Shown: in pieces, positions 1 to 7,200 of the stretch | Layout: each line of letters begins with the position of its first letter | Numbering within the stretch: position 1 is the first letter of the stretch | Assembly (NCBI GenBank): GCA_016209785.1 | Contig: JACQVM010000139.1 | Span: 1 to 7,433, forward strand | Source: Candidatus Melainabacteria bacterium | GTDB taxonomy: Bacteria; Cyanobacteriota; Vampirovibrionia; Obscuribacterales; Obscuribacteraceae | Length of the DNA: 7,433 nucleotides | Direction of reading: 5' to 3' | Translations under genes and position numbers: made by a program | Notes under the pieces: generated by a model | What the model was told of the DNA's origin: nothing | Seen by the model: the letters and a program-made list of their open reading frames with translations, nothing else | Database searches by the model: none

Positions 1-38
1 CTTAAGTATTTAAGGCTTAGAGAATTGCCCAACGTTCC

Positions 39-1022
39 TTATGAAGCGGTGCGTCTTTTGTTCTTGGTTGGTGATAGACGTAGAAGCCTCAAGGCATTGG
101 TTGATGCCACCATAACAAACTCTTTAGGGCTTAATGCTTGCTCAACTTGGCGTAACGCCAGTGACTGTTTAAACAGAGGATAGTCTGAACCAAAGAGCAC
201 CCTGTCTGCACCAATTGCATCCACTGCTCGTCTTATTATGCGCGCTGGCTGCCAGGATGTTTCAACCAAGACATTTTTATATTTGCTTGCTAGTTTAAGG
301 ACTTGGCGCCAGGACTCCCAGCCAATATGGGCAAGCACAAACTTAACCTCTGGAAATGCAGCGATGAGTGGTTCTATGGCACGGACTTCGTTGCAGCCAG
401 CAAGGCCATTTAAGCCTTCCACAGGAATATGTCCTGTGTGGATAACTATAGGTAAACTAGCCTCGCGAGCTAATTGAGCGAGATCTTTTGTCTTGTGAAA
501 CAGCTCACCACAAGCATAACCACCTACAATGGGATGAATCTTAATACCGGCAATGAGTCCTGACTCTACCAGGTGGGTTAAGTACCCTACTGGATCTGGC
601 TGCCTGCGATTGACCGAGGCAAAAATGGAAATTCGCTCCCGGTGCATGCTTGTTAACTCAAGCAGCTCTTGTGTAACAGTTAATGGCTCCAGTGAACAAA
701 TAACAGCATGATCAATATTTTGCCTATCCATGCTAGCCAAAAGGTGGTGAAGTCCATAAGTCTTAAACAGCCTAATTGTTTCCATTAAGGCTAACTTGCC
801 AAAGCAGCTGTAAATAAAGCGGCTTAGGCTGTTTCGGTAGTTAAGGGCTAAATGACGGAGAAACTCGTCATGTACAGGCTCGCTTACATGAGCTACCTGT
901 TCAATTAGTGGTACTGCATGGCGGAAAAAAGCTGACTTTTGCTCTTCTGGGCATAGATTAGCTAAGCCATTGGGACCTTGAAGGTGGGCATGAAAATCTA
1001 TTACATACAGTCCATTTGGCAT
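39..1022 (-). CDS. Amidohydrolase-2 family metal-dependent hydrolase (TIM barrel)
   Basis: The 327-residue product has the metal-ligand layout of the amidohydrolase superfamily, amidohydrolase-2 branch. Visible are an HxH pair at the end of the first strand (DFHAHL, H11/H13), KIHP (H163), VIHTGH (H195/H198), VLAHIGW (H232) and the C-terminal GADRVLFGSDYPL block with D280, the usual catalytic Asp. The family hydrolyses or decarboxylates small cyclic or carboxylated substrates and is normally cytoplasmic; no signal peptide is seen. The substrate cannot be told from sequence. Residues 20-100 form a helical insert between the first metal motif and the next strand. The ATG at 1022 lies nine codons before the first conserved strand, but its upstream sequence has only a weak Shine-Dalgarno. 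The stop is TAA at 39-41. The gene is divergent from nrdJ, so it is probably transcribed separately. Family is confident; function is open. Confidence 0.9.
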   Translation of the reverse strand: MPNGLYVIDFHAHLQGPNGLANLCPEEQKSAFFRHAVPLIEQVAHVSEPVHDEFLRHLALNYRNSLSRFIYSCFGKLALMETIRLFKTYGLHHLLASMDRQNIDHAVICSLEPLTVTQELLELTSMHRERISIFASVNRRQPDPVGYLTHLVESGLIAGIKIHPIVGGYACGELFHKTKDLAQLAREASLPIVIHTGHIPVEGLNGLAGCNEVRAIEPLIAAFPEVKFVLAHIGWESWRQVLKLASKYKNVLVETSWQPARIIRRAVDAIGADRVLFGSDYPLFKQSLALRQVEQALSPKEFVMVASTNALRLLRLSPTKNKRRTAS

Positions 1023-1059
1023 AAGCTGTTGCTTCTAAATCAAGACTATTCTAAGAACT

Positions 1060-1089
1060 AATATACCTAACCTTGTTTACGTTTGGTAA
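1060..1089 (-). promoter_or_regulatory. Candidate promoter for the amidohydrolase gene
   Basis: Read on the minus strand, TTACCA (1084-1089) and TATATT (1060-1065) are separated by 18 nt and lie about 40 nt upstream of the start at 1022. The -10 matches the sigma-70 consensus at five of six positions and the -35 at four of six. This is a pattern match only. Confidence 0.35.
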
Positions 1090-1116
1090 TAAGGTTGTTG
1101 GTCCTAACTCATGGAG

Positions 1117-1138
1117 ACCCCGGCATTAATGCCGGGGT
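1117..1138. promoter_or_regulatory. Perfect 22-nt palindrome, possible operator
   Basis: ACCCCGGCATT is followed at once by its exact reverse complement, giving a 22-nt perfect dyad. It ends one base before a TTGACA box at 1139-1144. It sits between two divergent start codons and has no T-run beyond TTT, so an operator for a dimeric regulator is more likely than a terminator. It does not resemble the NrdR box consensus known upstream of many ribonucleotide reductase genes. A cruciform or mRNA hairpin is also possible. Confidence 0.5.
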
Positions 1139-1166
1139 TTGACAGTAAGGGTCTGGGCGCTATATG
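1139..1166 (+). promoter_or_regulatory. Candidate sigma-70-type promoter P1 for nrdJ
   Basis: A perfect TTGACA (1139-1144) is followed after 16 nt by TATATG (1161-1166), a four-of-six match to the -10 consensus. It directly abuts the palindrome at 1117-1138. If used, it would give a leader of about 100 nt before the nrdJ start. Confidence 0.4.
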
Positions 1167-1190
1167 TAGAGGGCTGCATAAACTAATCCC

Positions 1191-1219
1191 CCACCGGTGG
1201 TACCATACAAAAGATGGTA
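1191..1219. repeat. Adjacent dyads: CCACCGGTGG and TACCAT/ATGGTA
   Basis: A perfect 10-nt palindrome CCACCGGTGG (1191-1200) is followed immediately by an interrupted inverted repeat, TACCAT (1201-1206) with ATGGTA (1214-1219) across a 7-nt spacer. Both lie upstream of or overlap the extended -10 at 1215-1223. They are candidate protein-binding sites; no regulator is identified. Confidence 0.35.
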
Positions 1220-1223
1220 TACT
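1215..1223 (+). promoter_or_regulatory. Candidate extended -10 promoter P2 for nrdJ
   Basis: TGGTATACT has the TGn extension followed by TATACT, a five-of-six match to TATAAT. No good -35 hexamer lies upstream, which extended -10 promoters tolerate. Transcription would start near 1230, leaving about 40 nt of leader. The element overlaps the inverted repeat TACCAT (1201-1206) / ATGGTA (1214-1219), which could be a regulator site. Confidence 0.4.
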
Positions 1224-1270
1224 TTAGCTAAAAGGCTGAACTAAGCAAACTATAGTAAGAGGGTCTGCCT

Positions 1271-3247
1271 ATGCTATCGCCCAATGCTTGCAAGGTGCTG
1301 GAGAAGCGTTATTTATGGCGTGATGCTGAAGGGCATGTAGTGGAGACGCCAGATGAGTTATTCCATCGTGTTGCTAAGGCTATTGCTTCCGTGGAGGAGC
1401 ATTGGGGCAAGAGTACCGAAGAAATTAAGGTCCTTGAAGATAGGTTTTACCGAGCTATGGTTGACGGGCTATTTATGCCTAATTCACCTACGCTCATGAA
1501 TGCTGGTAAGCAAAGTGGGCAACTGTCTGCTTGCTTTGTTTTGCCTGTTCCGGACTCACTTGAGGGAATTTTTGAGACATGCAAGAATGCAGCACTCATT
1601 CACAAGACAGGTGGTGGCACAGGGTTTTCTTTTAGCCGGTTGCGTCCAACCAACGATCGTGTAGCTACAACAACAGGAGTAGCGTCAGGCCCTGTTAGTT
1701 TCATGACAGTTTACGATGCAGCAACTGAGGCAATCCGGCAAGGCGGTACACGGCGTGGTGCCAATATGGGTATTCTCAATATTGATCACCCAGACATAGA
1801 ACAATTCATTGCCTGCAAAAATGATACTAATCGGCTCAATAATTTCAATATATCTGTAGCAGTAACAGATAAATTTATGCGTGCGGTGGTGGATGGTGAC
1901 AAGTTTGAGCTTGTTCACCCTCGTACCAAGCAAATTGTAAAGACACTCCAGGCTTGTGAGCTTTTTGACAAGATAGTTGAAAATGCCCATGCCACCGGAG
2001 AGCCTGGCATTATCTTTTTGGACAGAATCAATGCCATCGACCCAATGATGGAAGCATTTGATGAGGCAGGACATCTTGTGCCTGGCACAGAAGAGATTGA
2101 AGCCACTAATCCTTGCGGGGAGCAGCCATTAGGTCCAGGAGATGCCTGCAATTTAGGCTCAATTAATTTGGCGAAGTTTGTTGCCGACAAAGGCAGTGAC
2201 ATGGATTGGGATAGGCTAGCAGATGTGATTCAGCTAAGTGTTCGTTTTCTTGATGACATAGTGGAGGCCAATCACTATCCGCTGGAGTTTATTGCCCGTG
2301 CAGCGCTCAATAACCGACGCATAGGTCTTGGTGTTATGGGGTGGGCAGAAGCATTGATTAAACTCAACATTGCCTATGACACACAGACAGCTCTCGATAA
2401 AGCTTGCGAGGTCATGCAGTTTATTCAGCAAAACTCTCATGCAGCCTCGGCAGAATTAGCAGCCGAGCGGGGGACTTTCCCAAATTGGCCTCATAGCACT
2501 TGGTGTCGACAAGGGCTTCCCATGAGAAATGCTACAGTCACCACCATAGCGCCTACCGGCACAATCTCCATCATTGCTGGTACAAGCTCTGGCATAGAAC
2601 CAATTTTTGCAATTTCTTTTCTAAGGCGGGTGCTTGGTGGAATGGAGCTTGTGGAGACAAACCCACTCTTTGAAAAGGTAGCTCGTGAAAGAGACTTTTA
2701 TAGCGAAAAACTAATGCATCAAATTGCCGAAGAAGGATCTATTGCTCACATAGGTAGTGTGCCGGACGACGTAAAACAGCTATGGAAATGTGCTTACGAC
2801 ATCTCGTATCTTTGGCATGTGCGCATGCAAGCAGCCTTTCAAAAGTATACTGATTGTGCTGTTTCCAAAACAATCAATCTTCCATTTGATGCCACCGTAG
2901 ATGATGTGCGGAAGGCTTATATTGAGGCATATGAGCTAGGCTTGAAAGGCATTACTGTTTATCGCGATACTAGCCGTCGGAGCCAGGTTTTAATCATTGG
3001 CAAAACTGACCCACTAAAAAAAGAAGATTATGTAGACCTGGTGGGGACTGTGACTAGTCCCCTGACAATGGGCAGCTTACATAAGGACAAATTTAAGCAG
3101 ACAACTGGCTCTTTGGGGGACAAGACACTGTCTCGCTCTTATAATCGTCATGGGGGTTTGTGTCCGGAGTGTGGCATGGGCATTGGCTCTCTGGTGCGTT
3201 TTGAGGCTTGTCGAATGTGTCGAGACTGCGGGTATACTAAGTGCTAG
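1271..3247 (+). CDS. nrdJ: Vitamin B12-dependent (class II) ribonucleoside-diphosphate reductase
   Basis: This 658-residue enzyme reduces ribonucleotides to deoxyribonucleotides in the cytoplasm, using adenosylcobalamin to generate a thiyl radical, so it needs neither oxygen nor a second subunit. Visible motifs are the N-terminal redox cysteine in LSACFVLPV (C88), NPCGEQPL (N280, radical C282, E284), CNLGSINL (C293, the second redox cysteine, 11 residues after C282 as in characterised NrdJ proteins) and the phosphate-binding APTGTISIIAG block (427-437). The Cys-rich tail has C631, C634, C647, C650, C653 and C658, typical of class II enzymes and thought to carry reducing equivalents into the active site. 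No ATP-cone domain is seen at the N-terminus. The ATG has a good Shine-Dalgarno (AAGAGGG, 1257-1263), and the protein starts with the usual LSPNACKVLEKRYL. The gene is complete and lies 22 nt before dcd. Confidence 0.97.
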   Translation: MLSPNACKVLEKRYLWRDAEGHVVETPDELFHRVAKAIASVEEHWGKSTEEIKVLEDRFYRAMVDGLFMPNSPTLMNAGKQSGQLSACFVLPVPDSLEGIFETCKNAALIHKTGGGTGFSFSRLRPTNDRVATTTGVASGPVSFMTVYDAATEAIRQGGTRRGANMGILNIDHPDIEQFIACKNDTNRLNNFNISVAVTDKFMRAVVDGDKFELVHPRTKQIVKTLQACELFDKIVENAHATGEPGIIFLDRINAIDPMMEAFDEAGHLVPGTEEIEATNPCGEQPLGPGDACNLGSINLAKFVADKGSDMDWDRLADVIQLSVRFLDDIVEANHYPLEFIARAALNNRRIGLGVMGWAEALIKLNIAYDTQTALDKACEVMQFIQQNSHAASAELAAERGTFPNWPHSTWCRQGLPMRNATVTTIAPTGTISIIAGTSSGIEPIFAISFLRRVLGGMELVETNPLFEKVARERDFYSEKLMHQIAEEGSIAHIGSVPDDVKQLWKCAYDISYLWHVRMQAAFQKYTDCAVSKTINLPFDATVDDVRKAYIEAYELGLKGITVYRDTSRRSQVLIIGKTDPLKKEDYVDLVGTVTSPLTMGSLHKDKFKQTTGSLGDKTLSRSYNRHGGLCPECGMGIGSLVRFEACRMCRDCGYTKC

Positions 3248-3258
3248 TTGCTGTTTGC

Positions 3259-3264
3259 AAGGAG
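3259..3264 (+). promoter_or_regulatory. Ribosome binding site that sets the dcd start
   Basis: AAGGAG sits 5 nt before the ATG at 3270. The reading frame stays open upstream to an ATG at 3150 inside nrdJ, but that start has no comparable site and would add 40 residues foreign to the Dcd family. The start at 3270 is therefore preferred. Confidence 0.85.
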
Positions 3265-3269
3265 CCGAT

Positions 3270-3839
3270 ATGTCTATTCAGGTAGATTTTGAGATTCGTG
3301 CTGAGGTAGAGGCAGGTAGACTGATTCTTGATCCATTTACAGATGAGCTTATTCAACCTAATTCGTACGATGTAAGGCTATCAAGTCGCTTTTCTTGGCA
3401 TGAAAGGGGTGAAGATGTTATTGATCCCTACAATTCACAGACGGTGCTCAATGGGCTTGTACATGTTGTTGATGACAGCATTGTAGTAATGCCAGGACAG
3501 TTTATTTTAGGTGCTACTTTAGAGAAGGTTTGTCTTCCCCGGGATGTTGTTGGCCAGCTTACAGGAAAGTCAAGCTTGGCACGTTTGGGGGTAATGGTGC
3601 ATGTTACTGCAGGCTTTATTGACGCAGGGTTTAGCCATCCACCAGCACAGATTACTCTTGAGATTGTTAATGTGGGCAATCGTCCAGTTAGGCTGCATGC
3701 AGGAATGGCTATTGCGCAAATGGTGTTTACCCGTACTGCGCCCTGTCATGTTTCCTACAATGAAAAGCCTGGAGCTAAATACAATGGCCAACCTGCTGCT
3801 GCCCACAGTCGCTATTACTTAAATTCTCAAGTTGTTTAA
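3270..3839 (+). CDS. dcd: dCTP deaminase, possibly bifunctional dCTP deaminase/dUTPase
   Basis: The 189-residue product is close to the usual Dcd length (E. coli about 193). It deaminates dCTP to dUTP, feeding thymidylate synthesis. Motifs in order are IQPNSYDVRL (28-37), GKSSLARLG (99-107, the phosphate-contacting Ser/Arg loop), VHVTAGFIDAGF (110-121), ITLEIVN with E131 matching the catalytic Glu, GMAIAQMVF (145-153) and the C-terminal KYNGQ (170-174) that closes over the nucleotide. The TAGFID motif matches the bifunctional DCD-DUT enzymes of Methanocaldococcus and Mycobacterium rather than TAHRID of monofunctional E. coli Dcd. That suggests dCTP may be taken directly to dUMP, but this is inference. 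Loop 122-127 (SHPPAQ) is about three residues longer than in those homologues. Translation starts 22 nt after nrdJ, almost certainly in the same operon. Confidence 0.93.
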   Translation: MSIQVDFEIRAEVEAGRLILDPFTDELIQPNSYDVRLSSRFSWHERGEDVIDPYNSQTVLNGLVHVVDDSIVVMPGQFILGATLEKVCLPRDVVGQLTGKSSLARLGVMVHVTAGFIDAGFSHPPAQITLEIVNVGNRPVRLHAGMAIAQMVFTRTAPCHVSYNEKPGAKYNGQPAAAHSRYYLNSQVV

Positions 3840-4151
3840 TTGAGTGCCGGTTACTTGCTGGTTGTTGCAAATGGATTAAGTTTAGCAAGAAGCACTGTCC
3901 AGGTGGTTTGTGTCTTGCGTGACTCTATTTCCTTTTGTAATTTCTCGGCAAAAGTAGACTTTCTTATGTTGGTTTGTGTGATTGTTTTGCTGTTCATACA
4001 CTGCTCTCCCGCTGCTGGTGTACCTGTATATATACGTGAGCGACAGGTCTTTGGCTATGTGATTTTTCCCATGACAACCTTAAATGTCTCGCGGGTTGCC
4101 AATTCTAGGGCAGGGGTGGGAATTATCCCATGGGCAGGTGGATTTCACGGA

Positions 4152-4180
4152 TTTACCCGGGACTAAGTGCCATCTAATAT
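4152..4180 (+). promoter_or_regulatory. Candidate promoter for the large repeat-protein gene
   Basis: TTTACC (4152-4157) and TAATAT (4175-4180) are 17 nt apart, each a four-of-six match to the sigma-70 consensus. Transcription would begin near 4187, just before the hairpin at 4191-4217, leaving a leader of about 70 nt. Confidence 0.3.
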
Positions 4181-4190
4181 AGCCAGACTA

Positions 4191-4217
4191 AGTCGGGACT
4201 CGGCCCAGAGCCCGGCT
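4191..4217 (+). promoter_or_regulatory. GC-rich leader hairpin
   Basis: AGTCGGGACTC (4191-4201) can pair with GAGCCCGGCT (4208-4217) to give ten pairs, one of them G-T, with one bulged A and a six-base loop. It is followed by AAAAA rather than a T-run, so it is not an ordinary Rho-independent terminator on this strand. It may stabilise or regulate the mRNA of the next gene. Confidence 0.4.
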
Positions 4218-4254
4218 AAAAATCCATCAGAGTGCAGATATTGGAGGCAGTAGC

Positions 4255-7200
4255 ATGGGTGAAGGGCGTGACAGTCAGCGCTATAAGTTAGATTCCAATG
4301 GGCTGGGCTATGGAGATGTTGCTCCTAAATTAAACCAGGAAGTTTATCAAAGGGCACAAAGCCAAGGTGATTGGCCTTCTGGTTATTCTGAGGTAGCCCC
4401 TGAGGTAATCCCTCCTGGCAATGTACCTGCTGATGGTACACCTGGACAAAATACAGATGCCAATAATGATGACAAACCAGTACGTTCTGGCTTGCCTGTC
4501 GTTGCACCAGGATTTCCTGGCGGCAAGGGTGGTGGTACCGGAGGCGGTGGTACTGGGCCTTCTGGTAGTGAAACTAAACCAGAATGGGATCCGAGAATCC
4601 CTGCTGGGATAGATCCAAAAAGGCCTTGGGAAAGAGATAAGCAGCCAGGCTCTGGTGGTGGACGGGGTGATGCTGCAGCCGAGCGAGAAAGGCAAAGGTG
4701 GCGTGAAGAAAACAATTTTGGGCACTTTGCAAAGCTAGAGCTCATTGGTGGCACAAGTGGTGCTTTATGGGGAGGTCCTTTTGCACATTGGGCAAGCAAT
4801 GGTGCTAAATGGTATTTGGCAAGATCTGACGATATGCTTGGCTGGGCTAAGACCACCAAGGAAGCTGGGGCACCAGCCGAAGGTGCTTGGGCAAAGAGTC
4901 AATATGCTGTTGCTCGCGTTGCTGAAAAGCCACTTACAGCAGGGCAATTAGCTGCAAAGTGGTGGGAAGAAAATCACGGGATTCGCACAGGTTATCGTCC
5001 AGAGGCATCACTGCAGAGGAAAGAGTCTGAGGTAGCTGGAAAGCTGCATGATATGGCGAAGAAGCTTGAGCCAAGAATAGCCGAGATCAACAAGGCAGTT
5101 GAAAGCAGGGGGCTTGCTAGTCTGACTGTTGAAGAACGAGCAATGCTTAGCGTAAATGAGTTTCTCCACAATCCATGGCAGGATAATGGAATGCTGAGGA
5201 ATCTGCCTCAAGGTGCTGATAAGGTTTTGAATGCAGAAGAGCTAGCTGTTGTTCAACGGTTTCAGACTGCGGCCCATGGAATGCGACCACTGGGAGAGCA
5301 TATCCAAAATGGAAATCTACAACGTCTTGTGGGAGCCTTGGAAGCAGAGGCTGCCACAGGCTCTGCAGTAGAAGCTATACTCCAAAGACTAGAACCTCGG
5401 GTACAGCAGCTAACCGCCAGAATATCAGCTCCCGGAGCAATGGCTTTAACGGCTGATGAGCAGGCTATTGTGGATGCGCACAAGTACTTCAAGGACGGGC
5501 TTAAGGGCACCCAGCCAGCAAACTTAGCGCAAGCATTGACCGGCCCGGAAATGGCGGCTGTGGGGAATCACAGGGTTAATGTTATGAACCTGGAAGCATT
5601 ACAACCTGACAGGCTGTTAAATGGCATGTCGGTTGATCAATTCAAGAAGCTCTTTCTTGAGTATGGCGAAGCTGCAACTAAAGTTGAACAAATGGTGGAC
5701 AGATTGGCACCTGAAGTACAACGTATTGTCAGCAAGGCACGTGATGTGTTAACTGCAGAAGAGAAAAATATTCTAGCTAGATATGAATGCTTAACTGGCA
5801 AGAGCGGAAGGCCTCTTGCAGGCGTCCTTACAGCCGAAGAAGAGGCACTTTTAGCTCAACGTGCTAGCCTTAAAGGCCGTATTGAATCTCTACAAACAAG
5901 TGGTCCCGCCCCTTCAATGACAGCATTAAGGGCAGCCGAATCTAATGTGGCTACACAAGTAGATGCTATTGTCAAAGGACTCCAGCCAGACGTAGATCGT
6001 ATAACTCAGAAATTGGCCAGTGGGGGTACAGTTGGGCTAACAGCAGAAGAGCAAGCTATTGTAGCTAAGTACAACTACCTAAAGGGGACTGGTGAAAGGC
6101 CACCCGTTGGAGTTTTAACAGCCGAAGAAGAGGCACTTCTAGCACGGCGAGCTATGGTTAAGGGTCGTGTAGCAGAGCTGGAAAGTGAGTTGGCAGCAAC
6201 ACCACGTGGTTGGGGTGCATTTGTCAAAAACTTTGCTAAAGGCATGATGGTTATAGCTGGTGTCCAGTTTGTTGAAGACAAGGCAGATAGACTTATCTTT
6301 GGTAAAGATCATGCCATCAAGCCAAGCTGGTATACAGATTCTCTTTTAATGCCTGCTTCTTTGCTCATGCCAGGTGGCTGGCTAAAAAAAGGTGGAGCTA
6401 TGCTGGTTACTCACTTGTTTGGCAAGTGGCTGGATCATGAGCTTCCTGCAGGAAAATATCCTCAATACACTAAGATTTTACGTCCCAATGGGGTGGAGGC
6501 GGCTGCTGTAGCAGGTGCTTTCTTGTTACCCATGCGTGCTGAGACCTTTAAAAAGCGTGCTGCTTACTTAGGAATTGCCTGGGCAGGCAGCAAGTTAACT
6601 AATCTAGTTATAGAAAATGCTACTCCCCAAGAAATTGCTGATGGTGCAATAGATCTGTGGAAGCAAGATAAGACCGAGCGCTCTGCTAGCTCAATGATAA
6701 AGGCAATTGATGAGTTTAAGAAATTGGCAAAGGCTGAAGCAGGTTCAGTGGAAAGATATAGAGACGATTGGATTAAGAGAGCTCGAGCAGGAGAAGTACA
6801 GGACAAAATAATTGGTCATCGTGGTGCAGCTATTTTGCTTGCGGCCGTTGGCGAAACTCAGTTGGAAATGGGAACCCAAATGAGTAGTTTAAATGGTCAG
6901 CCTACGTCATCTTGGTTGGAAAGACTTTCACCATTTTCAAATAAGGGCCGAGAATATGACTATATCTTGGCTGGTAAAGACATTGATTTAGGTGGACATG
7001 CAATGGCAAACTTAGCCATGGCTAGGAAGGTAATTGATGAAACTAAGAAGTACGAAGAAACACTGCTTCAGTCAGATCCTAATGCTACCTGTCGTGGTAC
7101 CCAAGTACGACGTTCGGAAATAGATGATCTTGAAGTAGTTGGTAAGCGCGTAGATAAGGACTTGGAGAGGATTTATGGCAGGCATGATATTGCCGGGATA

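Larger units (their letters stand above)
1144..1267 (+). repeat. Short direct repeats in the nrdJ leader, one covering the ribosome binding site
   Basis: AGTAAGGGTCTG (1144-1155) recurs as AGTAAGAGGGTCTG (1254-1267), the second copy containing the nrdJ Shine-Dalgarno. Between them, GGCTG-CATA-AACTAA (1172-1186) recurs as GGCTGAACTAA (1234-1244). The order is A-B-B-A. This may be a remnant of a local duplication or chance similarity; the repeats are short. Confidence 0.3.
3840..4254. other. Intergenic region without a convincing gene
   Basis: These 415 nt separate dcd from the large downstream gene. One plus-strand frame (3840-4166) stays open, with a TTG start touching the dcd stop and an internal ATG at 3966 giving 66 residues with a hydrophobic start (MLVCVIVLLF). 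It has no Shine-Dalgarno, no positive n-region and no recognisable domain, so I do not call it a gene. The region also holds a small inverted repeat, TGGGA-ATTA-TCCCA (4117-4130), direct repeats of CGGGACT (4158-4164, 4194-4200) and GACTAAGT (4161-4168, 4186-4193), a candidate promoter and a hairpin. I see no Rho-independent terminator for dcd. Confidence 0.6.

Noticed and set aside
1..38. CTTAA-GTAT-TTAAG inverted repeat after the amidohydrolase gene as a terminator
   Set aside because: The five-pair AT-rich stem is weak and has no T-run within the window on the minus strand; the sequence beyond position 1 is not available.
1247..1258. ACTATAGT palindrome near the nrdJ ribosome binding site as a possible NrdR box
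   Set aside because: Only the central 8 nt are symmetrical and the flanks do not fit the 16-nt NrdR consensus. NrdR boxes normally occur as a spaced pair near the promoter, and no second copy was seen.
1254..1270. Sequence before the nrdJ start resembles a B12 box (ends GTCTGCCT), suggesting a cobalamin riboswitch
   Set aside because: About 11 of 17 positions match a remembered consensus, but the other conserved cobalamin riboswitch elements are not visible upstream. The leader from either candidate promoter is short, and B12 riboswitches usually control B12-independent reductases or transport genes. A covariance-model scan with the Rfam cobalamin family would settle it.
1685..2440. Minus-strand open frames of 68 to 129 codons inside nrdJ
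   Set aside because: They lie wholly within the conserved nrdJ coding sequence and show no domain or start signal.
3150..3269. N-terminal extension of dcd overlapping nrdJ
   Set aside because: The extra residues are the nrdJ tail read in another frame and are Cys/Leu-rich. The family start and a strong ribosome binding site both support 3270.
3840..4166. Open frame of 108 codons starting with TTG directly after dcd, or 66 codons from ATG 3966 with a hydrophobic start
   Set aside because: There is no Shine-Dalgarno at either start, no charged n-region, no proper lipobox before the cysteine in LLFIHC, and no recognisable domain. It is more likely an open stretch of intergenic DNA.
4383..4859. 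Minus-strand open frames of 131 and 158 codons opposite the large gene
   Set aside because: They are antisense to the Gly/Pro-rich coding part of the plus-strand gene and are themselves Pro/Ser-rich, as expected of shadows.
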